Assembly: GCA_024195585.1 (NCBI GenBank)
Contig: SWBL01000120.1
Location: forward strand, 1 to 64,000
Direction: 5' to 3'
Length of the DNA: 64,000 nt
DNA from: Aureobasidium sp. EXF-3400
Taxonomy: Eukaryota > Ascomycota > Dothideomycetes > Dothideales > Saccotheciaceae
Position numbers and translations under genes: made by a program. Below the pieces are notes generated by a model. It was given only the letters and a program-made list of their open reading frames with translations. It was not told the origin of the DNA and did not search any database. Positions 30,530 through 42,867 of the stretch are shown here, piece by piece (position 1 is the first letter of the stretch; every line of letters starts with the position of its first letter).

Positions 30530-31156
30530 TCAAACAAACTCTCTATCCACAGCCAGCAATCTCTCCTTCTCAGCATCCTCGTTACTCTGGATAACCTCGT
30601 CGATGTGCTCCAGAATCTGCTCTTTCCTTCTGATGGCCTGCTTCTCATCCTCGAATCTCTCTTCTTTGCTTCTCGTCTCGATTCTCTTGGCTGACTTCTT
30701 GGCCCACATCTCGTCGTTGTGGCGGCGGACCAATTTCTCCTTTTGTTCTTTTGTGAGCCATGGGTTGTCGCCGTAGCTGAGAACGAAGGGGTTTTGACCA
30801 GAGTATCCGGTCACAAGTGCGCGAGCAACGTCGGGGTTGTCGAGAAGCGAGTCCCAGAGTGATTTGACAAGCTCAGATTGGTGAAGTTCGAAGTCGCGAA
30901 GGCCTTGGGTGCCATCGGTCTATGATTCTTGTTAGTATGCAGCTCCTGCTGACAAGTGTTTCGAGGGAGAGCTTACAGTCCACCAAAGCAGTCGCAAAGT
31001 ACCGGGGAACAACCTCTTGGGGACATCGCCGGTCCAGGCAATCTTCAAGTGGTCGCGGAAAGCGTACACCCATGATGCGACATAGCCGGGTTGTTGCTCG
31101 GGATGTGAGTCGAAGAAGATGACAGGGCTACCGAATTTGATGTTGGGGAGTGCCAT
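30530..31156 (-). CDS. Small unknown protein with charged coiled-coil C-terminus
   Basis: Minus-strand exons 31156..30977 and 30919..30530; 57 nt intron with a perfect TACTAAC branch; 189 aa. N-terminal half is aromatic-rich and globular looking (FGSPVIFFDSHPEQQPGYVASWVYAF, LRLLWWTTDGTQGLRDFELHQ); residues about 100-180 are highly charged and helical (KEQKEKLVRRHNDEMWAKKSAKRIETR), likely a coiled coil. No signal peptide or membrane helix. Family not recognised; the clean splice junction (phase 0) supports a real gene. Confidence 0.78.
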
Positions 31157-31765
31157 TGTGATATACTCCTTGGATTTCTTTGTAGCCTAGTCTGGTGAAA
31201 GTATCCTTGGGCTCTTGGTCTGCTTCTCTTCGCGATCCTTGCGGTGATTGAATATGCGATATGGTGGTATTGGTATAGATAGTGTCGACGAATGATATAG
31301 GCTGTCTTCACGGACGGTGCGAGGGACGGATAGTGATAAGTCCGCGTAAGCTGTCGTCAAGATGAGAGAGGCTGAGATAGCGCGACGTGGTTGCCGAAAA
31401 AGAAGATGTCAAGACTCAAAAGGAAATGATTTGTTTGGACCAGAATCCCATCGAAGGCGGAGATTGCGGAGTTGGGAACCACAACCCTCCTTGGCATCGA
31501 CCAAGGGCCGAGATTCCGTTCGCCTTTTCAGTCAGCTCGACGCTCCAAAATCGCGCATCGCATCCAGCAAGACAGAAAAAAAAACATTGAATCGTGAAAG
31601 GTGTGTGTCTTCATTGAGAAACATGCTACTGCCATCTTCTCTATATTACATTCCATCCCAGCGCTGATTCGCGCTATCTGATGTTCATTCGTATATCAAG
31701 TGCCGAAAGCTTCATCCATGTGAACTTTTTGCCTTAACAACCCCATATCATGTCCATGCTACCAT
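31157..31765. other. Intergenic, 609 bases
   Basis: Rpn1 3' flank and promoter of the small gene at 31156. No gene seen; short ORFs at 31362-31667 include A-rich low-complexity sequence. Confidence 0.55.
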
Positions 31766-34637
31766 CTATGCTTGTGCGCCTTCCCACTCAGGGTTCTGTA
31801 TACATGTTAGTGTCTGAATCTCTGGGAGATGATCAATAAAAACATACCTTCTTCAGAATGACCAATCCCTCCATGACATTCGTCACAGGGATGTACTCCT
31901 CATCTTCAAGCTCGGCTCTCTCGCCATAGCTCAACAGAACAGGTGTGCTCTGTGTTTGCCAGCCAGTGATGGTCTTGGGACGACCTGCTTGTCCGACAAC
32001 ATCGACTGCTTGACCGACACGAACGTTGACCTGAAGAGGCTTGAGATCCTCATCCAACGTGATGAGGAATCTAGGGCTGATGGCGGTAACAAGGAAATAG
32101 AGGAGGTAGTGCGAGTCGCCGAGAACAAACGACTTGGCGTCAATGAGAGAGACGAGAGTGGTAAGGAGACCAGCAGCTGATACTCTTGAGAGGACACTGC
32201 GATCGGTGTGGAACGGTGAGAGAGAAAGAGTGCCCTTGCCCATGTGCAGCAAACCTTGTGCAATGCGGACCATGAACAGAGCGTTAGGGTCGCGGTGGTA
32301 GTATGAAGCAAGTTGGCGGAGTAATTGTGCCAGACGAGCATTGTTGGTACCAGCACCGAGCAGACCCATGGCGAAGATTGCATTGACAGCAACATCAGGG
32401 TCATTGTCGTGAGTGTAACGCGACAGAGTGTCGTAGACCTTCATTTGAGGATTTGAAGGAGAGATCAGACCCATGGCAAGAGGAACAGCCTTGCGAATGT
32501 TGGCCTCGCCGTAGTGCATCAAATGACCAAACTGGCGAAGGACCATCTCTTGACCAACCTCCTCACCCATGGCGACAAGCGACAGACCGAGAACAGCGTA
32601 GGTCTGGACAAGTTCATCGCCCTTTCTGTCCTCATCACCCTCCTCGATATGTTCGTTGCAAGTGTAGAGGAGCTCTTGCAGCTTCAACACAGCACCGGTA
32701 CCAGCCCAGGCGCAGATCTCCGCGAGAACAGAGGTAGGCTTGGACATAGGGTGGTCAATGGCCTTAAGAGTCTCAAGAATGACATCAACCTCTTCTTGCT
32801 GGCCGAAGTACAGCAAAGCAAGACCTAGTGCCATGAAGCGGGTCCACTTGTCCTTGAGCTGCTTGTTGCGGTCATCGTCGAGGAATGTCTGAATAATAGC
32901 CTCGCTGACATCTGACTGAGCAGATCCCACGAAAACCAGGCCAAGAGAAAGAGCAGCCATTGCAGACAGTTGCATATCCAAGGAGGTGTCGGTAACGAAG
33001 GGAAGGAGTAGCTCGAGGAGATCCTCACGGTTGGAACCAGCATAAGCCAGACCCAGACCCATTAGCGAAGCGACTCTGATCGACTTTGACTTTGAGCTGT
33101 CGAGATTGTCGCCCAAGAGGGCAAAGGCGGGATCGGCCTCGAGACGCACGCCAGAGTTGACAATACCAGTGGCTAAAGCGGCACCAGCCTTAATCGAGTC
33201 CTCCTGGACGTAAGTGTATGTATCGATCTTGTCGACACCGTTCTCAACATCCCAAAGCATAAGAGCACCAAGAGAGGCAGCGGTGGAAAGCATGCCATCA
33301 TCCTTTGTCTTCCACACCCAACTTGACTTAATTCCACCCTCAACAAGCATCATCTTGTCAGTTCCGAATCCAGCGTTGACGAAAGCATTGACAAAAGCGC
33401 TAGCCAAGTTGTGTCTCGCTGAGTCGGTGTTGGTCAGACCAGCGGTTCTGCTCGATTCGAGGTGCGACTTGTAGATATCTTCGGGAACCTTGGGGTCAAG
33501 GATGTTAAGCTCTTTGGCCAGGGCCTTGAAGTGATCGGGCATTCTGGTGTTGTTCAAGCACTCCTGCAGTTCTGGATCCGCCTCTTTCTCGTCGTCGTCA
33601 AGCTCAAGCGGAATCTTTTGGCGGGCGAGTACGAATGCGAGCTGTCTACGCATGTTCTTATCCTTGGTGGAGTAGAAGTCGCTCTTGATCAGGTCGAAGT
33701 CATTGAGACGGATGGCCAGGGTAAGAGCGTGGGGAAGCTGGTTGTGTTTTCTGTAGATGTCATGTGCGGTGTGAAGGAAGCGGTCGTTGTCGGGATAGGT
33801 AAGGAGTGGCACCATGCTGACCATGTATAAGCATACTCTGGCGTAAGTGTTTTCGTCGACGTGATCGGCAATAGATTCAATCATCTCAAGCTCGCTCAGG
33901 ATGTCGACTGCATCGGCCTCTGCATTGTGCTTGAGGAAGAAGGGGACGAGAGCCAGACACAGGGTAACGAGTTCGTCGGCATCGCGCTCCTCGTTCAGGC
34001 GCTTCTGGTAATCGGAACCTATCTCGAGAGCCAGATGGCGCATGTACTCGTGACCCCATGAACCAAGATCACCGGAAGGAGCTAGCAGGCGGTACTTGAG
34101 TGTGTCGGTACGGTCCTCGTCAGCGTAGGTCATGCCCAGGACGGACAGGGTGTCGGCCAGTGAGTTCTTGTCGTCGCCCGCAGGCCATGATTCGTATGTT
34201 TGTTCGAGCTTCTCGTAGTGAGGACGAAGGAATTTGAGAGGCTTCGGGACAGCGGTCATGGATGATGTGGCAGTCTTGATGGAGGTCTTGATGGCTTCGA
34301 GGGCGGGCTTGTACAGCGACTTGTCGGACTCCTGCAAATGTGTCAATCAGAGTTGATGAGGCAACGTGGGAAGAGGAAAACGTACTAGTAATCTTTCGAC
34401 AAGCATGTCCAGCTCATCCTTGAGCTTCTGATCCTCCTCGTTGAGCTCGTCTGGTCTCGGTCAGGCTATGAATGGATGCGGAGATGTGTGTATGTACATA
34501 CCAGCAGGAAGATCGACGGGCTTCTTGCCGTCCTTTGTGGTCTGCTCATGGGGCTCCTTTGCGCCAGGAACTTCAGTGGTCTGCTTCTCAGCAGGAGCCT
34601 TGCCCTTGTCGGCGACAGGCTTGTCGTCCTGGGCCAT
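31766..34637 (-). CDS. rpn1: 26S proteasome regulatory subunit Rpn1
   Basis: Minus-strand exons 34637..34502, 34450..34386, 34331..31848, 31795..31766; introns 51, 54 and 52 nt; 904 aa. Rpn1 is the large scaffold of the proteasome base, binding ubiquitin-like domain shuttles and Ubp6. It starts with a charged tail (MAQDDKPVADKGKAPAEKQ), then DELNEEDQKLKDELDMLVERLLESDKSLY, the conserved Rpn1 N-terminus, and PC (proteasome/cyclosome) repeats such as LMGLGLAYAGSNREDLLELLLPFV, AALSLGLVFVGS, MALGLALLYFGQQEEVD, VPLAMGLISPSNPQ. The last intron carries the end LKKNPEWEGAQA; read unspliced, the frame ends early with a different tail. Divergent from rio2 across 333 bases. Confidence 0.97.
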
Positions 34638-34970
34638 GGTGATGTTTGGACGGTTGTCGGAGTTGGTAGATGGGTGGCGGGTGAGAGGTTACGGCGCAAA
34701 TTCAGACTCTGGTGACCGGGAGAAAAGGGTCCAGAGAAGTGTTAGATGGACGGAATGGTAGATGTCGTGTGAGGGAAGATGGTGGTGATGGCGGCGATGC
34801 GGCGAGCAGCAGCTCTCAAGCTAGAATGACGCCGACTGGTTGCGAAACAGCGACCCTTGGCGCCCTCTCACCGCCTTCGGACTTGACGCTGGCAGAAGCT
34901 TCCATCCCCGCCGCCATTTTCTGAATTATTCTTCTGACCGACATCAATCAGAGAACATAGACACGACAAG
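34638..34970. promoter_or_regulatory. Divergent rpn1-rio2 promoter
   Basis: 333 bases between two head-to-head housekeeping genes; no TATA-like element near either start was noted. Proteasome-associated control element was not identified. Confidence 0.5.
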
Positions 34971-36388
34971 ATGAAGTTGGACTCGAGGCAGTTGCGTTAC
35001 CTCACAGCCGAGGACTGGCGAGTCCTTACGGCCGTATGTGTCTCGACAACAACTATCCTGCATTCAGCACTGACAATTCTACCAAGGTCGAAATGGGCAG
35101 CAAGAACCACGAACTCGTCCCTACCGTCCTGATCGCCCAGATCGCCGGTCTCAGAGGAGGCAGCGGTGTACACAAGAGTATTGCCACTCTCGCCAAGTCC
35201 GGTCTCATTGCCAAAATCAAGAACGCAAAGTACGACGGTTACCGCTTGACCTACGGCGGCCTCGACTACCTCTCTCTCAACACCCTCCGCAAGCAAGACA
35301 CCGTATTCAGTCTCGGAAACCAGATCGGTGTCGGCAAAGAATCAGACATCTATGTCGTCGCAGACCCCACCGGCAAACAACTCGTCCTCAAGCTTCACAG
35401 ACTCGGTCGCATTTCCTTCCGTACCGTCAAGGCCAATCGTGATTACCTGCGCAACCGCACCACTGGATCATGGATGTATCTGAGTCGCCTGGCAGCCATG
35501 AAGGAGTACGCCTTCATGCATGTCCTCAAGCGCGAAGGCTTCCCCGTCCCCGAACCCATCGCTCAAACTAGACACACTCTCGTCATGGAACTCATCGACT
35601 CCTTCCCTCTCCGCTCTATCGACAACGTCTCCGACCCTCTCACACTCTACGGTGACCTTATGGATCTGATCGTGCGCCTTGCAAAGGTCGGCTTGATCCA
35701 CGGTGACTTCAACGAATTCAACCTGCTCATCAAGGAGGACCCCGTCACCAAGAAGTCCACTCCTATCCTTATCGATTTCCCTCAGATGCTCTCGACAACA
35801 CACGAGAACGCGAAATGGTACTTCGATCGTGATGTCAACTGCATCAAGCGTTTCTTCTCCCGCCAATTCAAATTCACATCGGACGAGCCAGGTCCTTTCT
35901 TCGAGGACGCCATAAAGGATACTGACAAGAACAAGCGCTTGGACATCGAGGTGGAGGCTACTGGCTTCAGCAGAAAGATGGCGAAGGATTTGGACAGATT
36001 TGTCGAGGCCGTGGGCTTCCAGAACGAAGCCGACGAGGACACTGCCGAGGTTCAAGATGGCGAAGAAAGCAACCAAGATGACTCGGAAGAAGAGGAAGAG
36101 GAAGAGGATCAAGAAGAGACAGGATCGCAAACTGCCCAAGAGGATCAACTCGAGGAGGAGCTGGCTGAGCAAACCCACACAGACTCTCTGGAGAACCCTC
36201 AAGTTGACGACCCCAAACTGGCAGAAGAGCTCGGAAGCCTAGGACAACAAGACTCTACACCTGCCCTTACGGCCGAGAATCTCGCAAAACATCTGGAGCC
36301 TCTGAATCTACAAGATCAACAAGCCGAGTACAATGCTACGGTAGAGCAGCAGAAGAAAAAGAAGAAGGCTGCAGGCTGGTCCATTTAA
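34971..36388 (+). CDS. rio2: Rio2 atypical serine kinase/ATPase
   Basis: Exons 34971..35033 and 35087..36388; 53 nt intron with CTGAC branch; 454 aa. Rio2 works in cytoplasmic maturation of the pre-40S ribosome subunit. The short first exon supplies MKLDSRQLRYLTAEDWRVLTA, the start of the Rio2 winged-helix domain (to about residue 90). The RIO kinase core has the P-loop-like GVGKESDIYVV (about 102), catalytic loop LIHGDFNEFNLLI (Asp about 226) and metal-binding LIDFPQM (Asp about 252). A long acidic tail (EEEEEEEDQEE, about residues 345-370) and a Lys-rich end (KKKKKAAGWSI) follow. All key residues are present. Confidence 0.97.
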
Positions 36389-36708
36389 GGAATTTGTTCC
36401 GTCATTCGAGATGTAGAAGCGTTTTTGATACCCCAATTCTACTGTACATGATTCTGTTTCCACCTCTGTCTCAATCGGCTCTTTCTAAATCAGGACCATC
36501 CATCTTCTCCTCCAGCCGTTTGATTGGCATGAGCAGTCATTCCAAGGAGGAACCATAACGAGTGCAACTCTAGGCCAACAAGCACATCCGACTGTCAACG
36601 ATCAACAGACTCTGAATGGCCGTCTTTCCAACCCTCCCAGACCTCAAACGAGCGCACTGATTCCCTTTCCAATCTCACAAGTGCCAAAGTATGCGAATCA
36701 CAGAACTT
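36389..36708. other. Convergent 3' ends, 320 bases
   Basis: Spacer between the rio2 stop and the stop of the minus-strand SUMO-like gene. No gene seen. Confidence 0.6.
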
Positions 36709-37711
36709 CTACTCTGGATCCGTAGAGTCTGATGGTGGCTGAGGAGGAAGGTCGTAGCGCATGGCTCCGATCTTCTGGCAGTGGATGATTGATTCGGGTC
36801 CAATACAAAGCTGCGGCTGTGTTAGCAACTTGCTTAAGACAGTCATGTGGTGAGCAACAAACCTTCTCTACAGTATCATCGTCCTGAATAACATGGTATC
36901 CGCACAAGAACTCCAGTGAATCCAGCTGAGACGGGTCCAAGTTGATCGCCTGAACAAACTTCATCTTCATCTCGAGCAGCGGCTCGGTCGTACCGACAAT
37001 GTGGTACACATCTCCTCCAAATGACGATCTGATACTGATCAACATCTCAGTAGCGTTGTAGTTCTGATCCGTCAACAAGGGGTGAGGAGGCACGATCGGA
37101 TCAGGAGCATCGTCGTCGTCGTTGCTCACAAGAGAAGGAGCTTCGGTGTCTTCTGTAAGAACCTTCCTGATCGCTTCTTGGTTCATTGTTTCCTCAAAGG
37201 CTTTCTTGGCAGCCTTCTCATCTTCTTCCATGGTCTTTCTGATTGCATCCATTTGCTCCTCAGTGGGCTGGCCTGGGGCCACTTCGCTGACTGCGTCACC
37301 GAAGAAGTTGTCGTCGTCAATGGAAATGTTGTCGTCCTCGGAGTCGAAATCAGATTCGTCGTCATCGTTCTGCTGGTCGTCGATGTTGTCTTGAGATGAA
37401 TCGACGTCGCTGAGATCAGCATGGCTTGATTCAGCCTGGTTGTTGTGTCCAATATCGCCGTGGTCGAGCTTGTTGGCTAGGAGGCTGGAGGGCGTTTCGT
37501 CTTCGCTGCCTTTGGCGATCGCAGGAGAGCAGCGAGCTTCGACAGGAGGTGGACAGGACATATTGACAGATCGGATAGTGAGAGGTCCCATCAATCTTGG
37601 AAGACTTCCTCCATCACTGACGCGGGCTTTGCCTTGATGCATGGTATCGCTGGCGGGAGTGTTTCTTTTGCCGACAAGATCTCCGGGGGGAATATCCTCC
37701 TTGCTAGTCAT
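36709..37711 (-). CDS. Acidic protein with C-terminal SUMO/ubiquitin-like fold
   Basis: Minus-strand exons 37711..36863 and 36810..36709; 52 nt intron (GTTTGT...CTAACA...GCAG); 316 aa. Residues 1-165 are disordered and very acidic in the middle (DDDESDFDSEDDNISIDDD). A helix-rich linker follows (TEEQMDAIRKTMEEDEKAAKKAFEE). The C-terminal 90 residues fit a beta-grasp of the SUMO/Rad60-SLD type: MLISIRSSFGGDVYHI, MKMKFVQAINLDPSQLDSLEFLCGYHVIQDDDTVEKLCIGPES; compare SUMO's FLFxGxxIxxxxTPxxL pattern. The last beta strand is only complete after splicing. There is no C-terminal Gly-Gly, so it is not a conjugatable modifier. Start is set at MTSKEDIPPGD; the frame is open to 37963 but that part resembles UTR. 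Exact family and role unknown. Confidence 0.8.
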
Positions 37712-38564
37712 GTTGATGATGCGCAAACAAAAGCTGCGGCTTGAAAAAAGATGATATGATGAAATGTAGTTGGTGTGATGATGCTGGATACGGAAAGCTC
37801 GAAAGTGAGAATGATCGATTGAGGGGCTGGAGGGGCAGAGTGATAAACAAACAGAAGCTTGAGCAAACGAGAAGGTTCCAAAGAGGGAAGGAGTCATGCT
37901 ACCATATGTATACAGAAACAACAAAGGACTACATGCACCTACTCTCAGACACTTGACGTTCATAGTTCATCTCACAGCCAATACTGACTGGACACAACTT
38001 CGGCTGCATAACCCGACGATCGTCCTGGTGAAGAGACATTATCACTACAGCACAATTATCATTACCGCATTCAAGCCCAACAGTCTGCTGAGAGACTATG
38101 CGGATCGATGTGCTTTCTGAATGAACCACCAGTGTCTTATCTGCTTTGTGGTCATCGTTTCGGGCTTTCGCATGAAAAGAGGCTGTTAGTCTCACGTCGC
38201 GCTCGGTTTGTGAGACGCAACACCTTTGGTTCACATCCTGACTCTTGAGAAGATGTCGATGAGTAGATAGAGATGGAAGTCAATGTCAAGGTAAGAAGTT
38301 ACAGTAAACTGGAGATCGGAGACCGGAGACCGGCTAACACTCCGCGAGAAACTGCCTGATTCAGAAGGTTGCGGAGAAAAATGGTCGCCAAAAAAAAACA
38401 AACCGTTTTTCGGGGTTGCCGAAATCACAGATGATGACTCCTCGGCTCTGGGCGCCCTTTTCTCGATCAATTTGACAGTCTCTAGAGGTCATGAATATTT
38501 GTTAGATCTCCTTGTTCTTATTTGTGTTACATTTTTACAGACATAGTTATTATCTATATCAATT
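37712..38564. promoter_or_regulatory. Divergent region, SUMO-like gene / DHA2 exporter
   Basis: 853 bases, no supported gene. Includes an A-run at about 38391-38400. Promoters of both flanking genes are expected here. Confidence 0.45.
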
Positions 38565-40448
38565 ATGGCGGATCCAATTGCCATGTCTCGCGATGATTTG
38601 GTTCCTGAGAGGAGGCCTTCATCCTCCACACCCGCAATTAACAAGACTCAAGAAATGGATGTTGTTTCGCCGGCAGACGAACCAAGGAGCAAACTCAAGA
38701 TCGCGGCTATCTTGGTGGCTTTGAATGTATGTTTCCAGATCCATGTTTTCTCTGATACACAAAAAGAAAAAGGAATTTATGCTAACAGTTTTTGTAAAGC
38801 TCGCTCTGTTCGTGGCAGCCTTGGATCAGACAATCGTGTCGACGGCATTGCCAACCATTGCTTCTGAGTTACACTCTGCAAGTGGCTACACATGGGTCGG
38901 TTCAGCATATCTGCTAGCCAATGCAGCCGCTGCACCGATCTGGGCCAAACTGTCAGATATCTGGGGCAGAAAGATCATTCTATTGATATCAGTAGCTTGG
39001 TTCTTCGTAAGCTCCATTATATGTGCTACTGCTCCTAGCATGTCTGTCTTGATTGCTGGACGAGCACTGCAAGGTGTTGGTGGTGGAGCACTCATCCAAG
39101 TCACCATTATTACCATTTCGGACTTGTTCAGCATGAGGCTTCGCACTTTGTTTATTGGACTTATGGAGTTCATGTGGGCTCTTGCTGGAGGCATTGGTCC
39201 TATCGTTGGAGGTGTCTTTTCTGAATCTGTATCTTGGAGATGTAAGTAGACTGTTTGACCCCTACTGACAGGGAATCTTACTGACCGATGCTTCTAGGGT
39301 GTTTCTGGGTCAACCTTCCAATTTCTGGAACAGCCTTCTTCCTCCTTCTCATCTTCCTCGACGTCCACAACCCGAGAACAAAGGTTGTTGAAGGCATCAT
39401 GGCGATTGACTTCCTGGGCAGTCTGTGTGTCCTCGGACTGACTCTCATGTTGCTTCTCGGCCTTGATTTCGGCGGTGTGATCTTCCCATGGTCTTCGCCA
39501 AAGGTCATTTGTCTGATTGTTTTCGGCGTCGTGATGGGTGGTCTGTTCGTCTTGAGCGAGAAGAAGTACGCTCGTTACCCTCTGATGCCACTGGGTATCT
39601 TCAGCCACTCAAGCAATGTTGCTTGTCTCGTTGTTACCTTCTGCCATGGCTTTGTATGATTTCCCCTAGCCAGCTTTCTCTTCTTTGGCCTATCGTTGGA
39701 CTTCTTGCTGACACAATCATAGATCTTTATCGCAGCTGAATACTTCCTTCCCCTCTACTTCCAATCCGTCAAACAAGCCACCCCCATCCACTCCGGAATT
39801 TACATCTTGCCTCTAACCCTCTGCGAAGCATTCATGGGCATCATGAGCGGCATCATCATCCACAGAACAGGACGATACCAAGAACTCATCTGGGTAGGCA
39901 TGGCCCTGTGCACCCTCGGCATGGGTCTATACATCTACATCGACGCCTCCACACCACTAGCCACAATCCTCGGTCTCGAAGTCGTCGAAGGCTTGGGCGC
40001 AGGAATGCTCTTTGAACCTCCGTTGATTGCAATGCAAGCACTGGTAAAACAAGACGATATTGCAACTGCAACGGCAACGCTTGGGTTCATTCGCAATCTC
40101 GCGACTTCAATGTCGATTGTTATTGCCGGCGTTGTGATTCAGAACTCTATGGCTTCGAGATCTTCTGCTCTGCGCGCTGCTGGACTCTCGCCCAAACTCC
40201 TCTCTGAGTTTACTGGTGGAGATGCAGCTGCAAACGTAGAGATGATCAAGAATATTGTCGATGTGGGCCAGAGGAATGCAGTCAAGGAGGCATTCGCATT
40301 TAGTTTACAGAGGACGTGGATCTTGATGACAGCAGTGAGTGCCTTCGGCTTTGCGGCCAGCTTCTTCATTGTGAGGAGTCACTTGAGCAAGGAGCATACT
40401 GAGACAAAGACGGGTATCAAAGAGAAAGAGACACCAAGCACTTCCTGA
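38565..40448 (+). CDS. MFS multidrug/toxin exporter, DHA2 (14-helix) type
   Basis: Exons 38565..38726, 38800..39241, 39298..39653, 39723..40448; introns 73, 56 and 69 nt; 561 aa. Plasma-membrane drug:H+ antiporter family. Motifs: LFVAALDQTIVSTALPTIASEL (DHA2 motif D1), AKLSDIWGRKIILL (motif A), IAGRALQGVGGGALIQVTIITISD (motif B), [27 protein letters not shown] (motif C, completed across the second junction). The hydrophilic N-terminus and C-tail are cytosolic. Such exporters often sit in secondary-metabolite clusters, but no biosynthetic gene neighbours it here, so the substrate is open. Confidence 0.92.
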
Positions 40449-40763
40449 GGACGCGAAGATCGCATGACATTAAAACAGGAGGGGGAAAGAATTGAAAGAA
40501 ATCTTCTCATCGTTCTGAGCTCGTATTGAGCTTGTGCTCGGGTTATGTAAATATGCTAGAATACAAAAAAAAAAGCAACCATTGAACTCCTTGAGCTCCT
40601 CTCCATGTCTTCTGATAAGCAAAGCAAAGCACACTGATCGGTATTACAATTATGATTTTTTCCGGGTCCTGACGGCTGTTTCCTGCTCAAAACTCAAGAT
40701 GCTTCCGCGTGTATGAAAAATGTTCGCGAATCTTCTTTCGCACCAATGAATGATCCGGCCTCC
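40449..40763. other. Convergent 3' region, 315 bases
   Basis: Between the exporter stop and the stop of the minus-strand gene. Could contain a last exon of the latter (see that entry). Confidence 0.5.
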
Positions 40764-42867
40764 TCAGACCCTTACTGCAGCAGTGATTGGGCAAGTGCCT
40801 GCAGGAGCATTGGTGACGATCATCTGCATGAACTCGTCCCAGAGGCTTTGGCCGCTTTCGTCAGGTGTATCAATTCCAAATTCTTCGTCGGCAAATATGA
40901 AGACGATTTCTGCGGGAGCTTGGCCTGAGAGCCCATGTTTGAAGCGATTGCTGACTTTTTGGTGCAAGGCAACGGCGTCAAGGCAATCGACAAGTTTGAT
41001 GTTTTTGTGACTTGGACGGCCATTGACAGTCAGGGTGAATCTGACAAACGTGTTCGCAAAATGATTTGTGATTATTTGTGCCGACACAGGCATGTCAGTT
41101 GTTGGTAGTGGCATCTGCTTGTTCATGATAGTTGGAGTTGGACCAGACATGGTGAGCGGAGAGTCGATTGGTGCAGGGTGTGAACTGACAGCACCAAGGA
41201 CGGCGTCGGCTGATGTCGGGACTGATTGTGGAGTGGGCGCAGGTGGGTGTAGAATCGCGTAAGGAGTTTGGTACGTGCGTTTTTGAGTATGGGTCGAAAG
41301 AGGTGTGAGATGATTGATTTGTTGAGGATTGTGTTGTGGAGCGCTGGGCGTGGCCGTCGAGGTGTTGTCTGTTGTACGCTTTGATGATTCTGTTGCTGGA
41401 GTGCGGACGTGTGTTCTTCTCATTAGCTTCCGGCTCTCGACAATATTGTCGTCGTCCACGGGTGCAAATGGCTCGTCCTGTTGAGGAGTAGAAGGTGGGT
41501 TCTGAAGGCTAGGTGGATGTGTCGTTGGTACTTCCGTCAAGCTCTGGCTAGCTTGTGCCGGAGGCTCCATCTCTTCGGCGTTCACCATCGGACGCAAGGC
41601 AGTCTTTGATCTCTTGGCTCGTCTCTTGTTAAGTTTCGGCCAGGGAATGAATTTGTCGGTTACTTGAGGCTGTGAAGTGGCTTCCGGAGACATTTCTGAA
41701 GTTGGTGCAACACCTTCTTGATTGGACTGTTCATGTTGGGAGGGCTTCGGGGAAGATTCACTCGTCTGTGCACTTGGAGCAGTGTCCTGAGGCAGTGCAT
41801 ATTGTGTATGTAGAAGAAAGCCCTCACCAGGGGTCTCAGGAAGGGGGTGGGACTCGTTGTTGGGTGAACTTCCGTCGCTCGAGTGCAGGCTCAAGGCAGT
41901 CCTTCCGAGCACAGATCCATCTTCATCGCTGTCTGAGACATGTTGCACGGGTTGTTCATTCTGCTCGGGCCGGTTGACAGGCACAAAGCCATGAGTGTGG
42001 CCAGATGCTGCTGCGACAAGAAGATCATGTCCATTGCCAAGGTGGAAGGGGCTAGCGACACGAATCATATCAGCGTTTGTAGTGGTCCAAGTAGGCATAT
42101 GCTGGCTGTGGCTCGGTTCAACGGGTTCAGAGGGCACTCTTGATTGTTTCGAACGCTTGACGGAGCTCAGGGGCGAGTCGGTCTTGTACTTTCTCTTCCT
42201 CAGGCTGAACTCATCGGCTTTGGAGAGCTCTTGTAGTTTTGCTCTGCTCTCATCATTCTCGAATTTGATGACATGAACAAGAGAAGGTGTCTCGTCATGG
42301 CTGTCGAAATCGGTCAAGTCAGAGTCCGAGAGTGCATGATCAAGATCATTTGTGTTGGCATTGGCAGCGGCCGCGGCCGCGGCAGCAGCTTCAGCTTCGC
42401 GCTTCTCTTTGGCTTTGAGTTCTGCGTGTCTTTGGTTACTACGATACACTTTAACTCGCATGTTCAGAAGTGTCGCGAAGAGTGGTTGGATTCTATGTCT
42501 TGTTAGTCGCCAATGACTTTGCATAAGATTGACTATCGACTTACTTATCGAAGTGTCGACTGTAGTATATGTCCTCAAGGTATTCGGGAATCTCGCCAGC
42601 AGGAAATAGCCACAGTGTTGTATCCTCGCTGCGTGGACCATCAGGCCATAGGACAGGGCCATGTCTCTCAAGAATGTCATTGATGTCGGTATTGAATTCG
42701 AAAGGATATTCCTCCTCGCGTTTGAGGTAAGGCTCGTATTTTTGATAGAAGGCTCTGATGTCGTCTTCAAGGTCTTTGACTTCTTGGGTTTTCCATTGCT
42801 CGCCATATCGGATGATAGCGCCTCTCAAGCCGAAGCGCTTTAGAATATCTCCGACTTTCGGCGCCAT
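40764..42867 (-). CDS. Unknown protein, conserved-looking N-terminal domain plus disordered Ser/Pro-rich body
   Basis: Minus-strand exons 42867..42545 and 42492..40764; 52 nt intron with CTAAC branch; 683 aa. Residues 1-125 are compact and helical (MAPKVGDILKRFGLRGAIIRYGEQW, YLKREEEYPFEFNTDINDILERHGPVLWP, GEIPEYLEDIYYSRHFDKIQPLF). A poly-Ala tract (nine Ala, about residues 143-151) sits in a charged helix, followed by about 400 residues rich in Ser, Pro, Gln with basic patches (KLNKRRAKRSK). The last 110 residues look folded again (FANTFVRFTLTVNGRPSHKNIKLVDCLDAVALHQKVSNRF, EIVFIFADEEFGIDTP). Function not recognised. A GTAAGG at the very end could start another intron leading to a short basic tail; the printed end is the unspliced one. 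Confidence 0.75.

Noticed and set aside
31345..31463. GTAAGCTGTCG at 31343, equal to the first 11 bases of introner-like copy B
   Set aside because: No inverted repeat or GTGCATTT end follows; taken as chance.
35468..36202. 244-codon frame antisense to rio2
   Set aside because: Exact mirror of conserved kinase codons; shadow frame.
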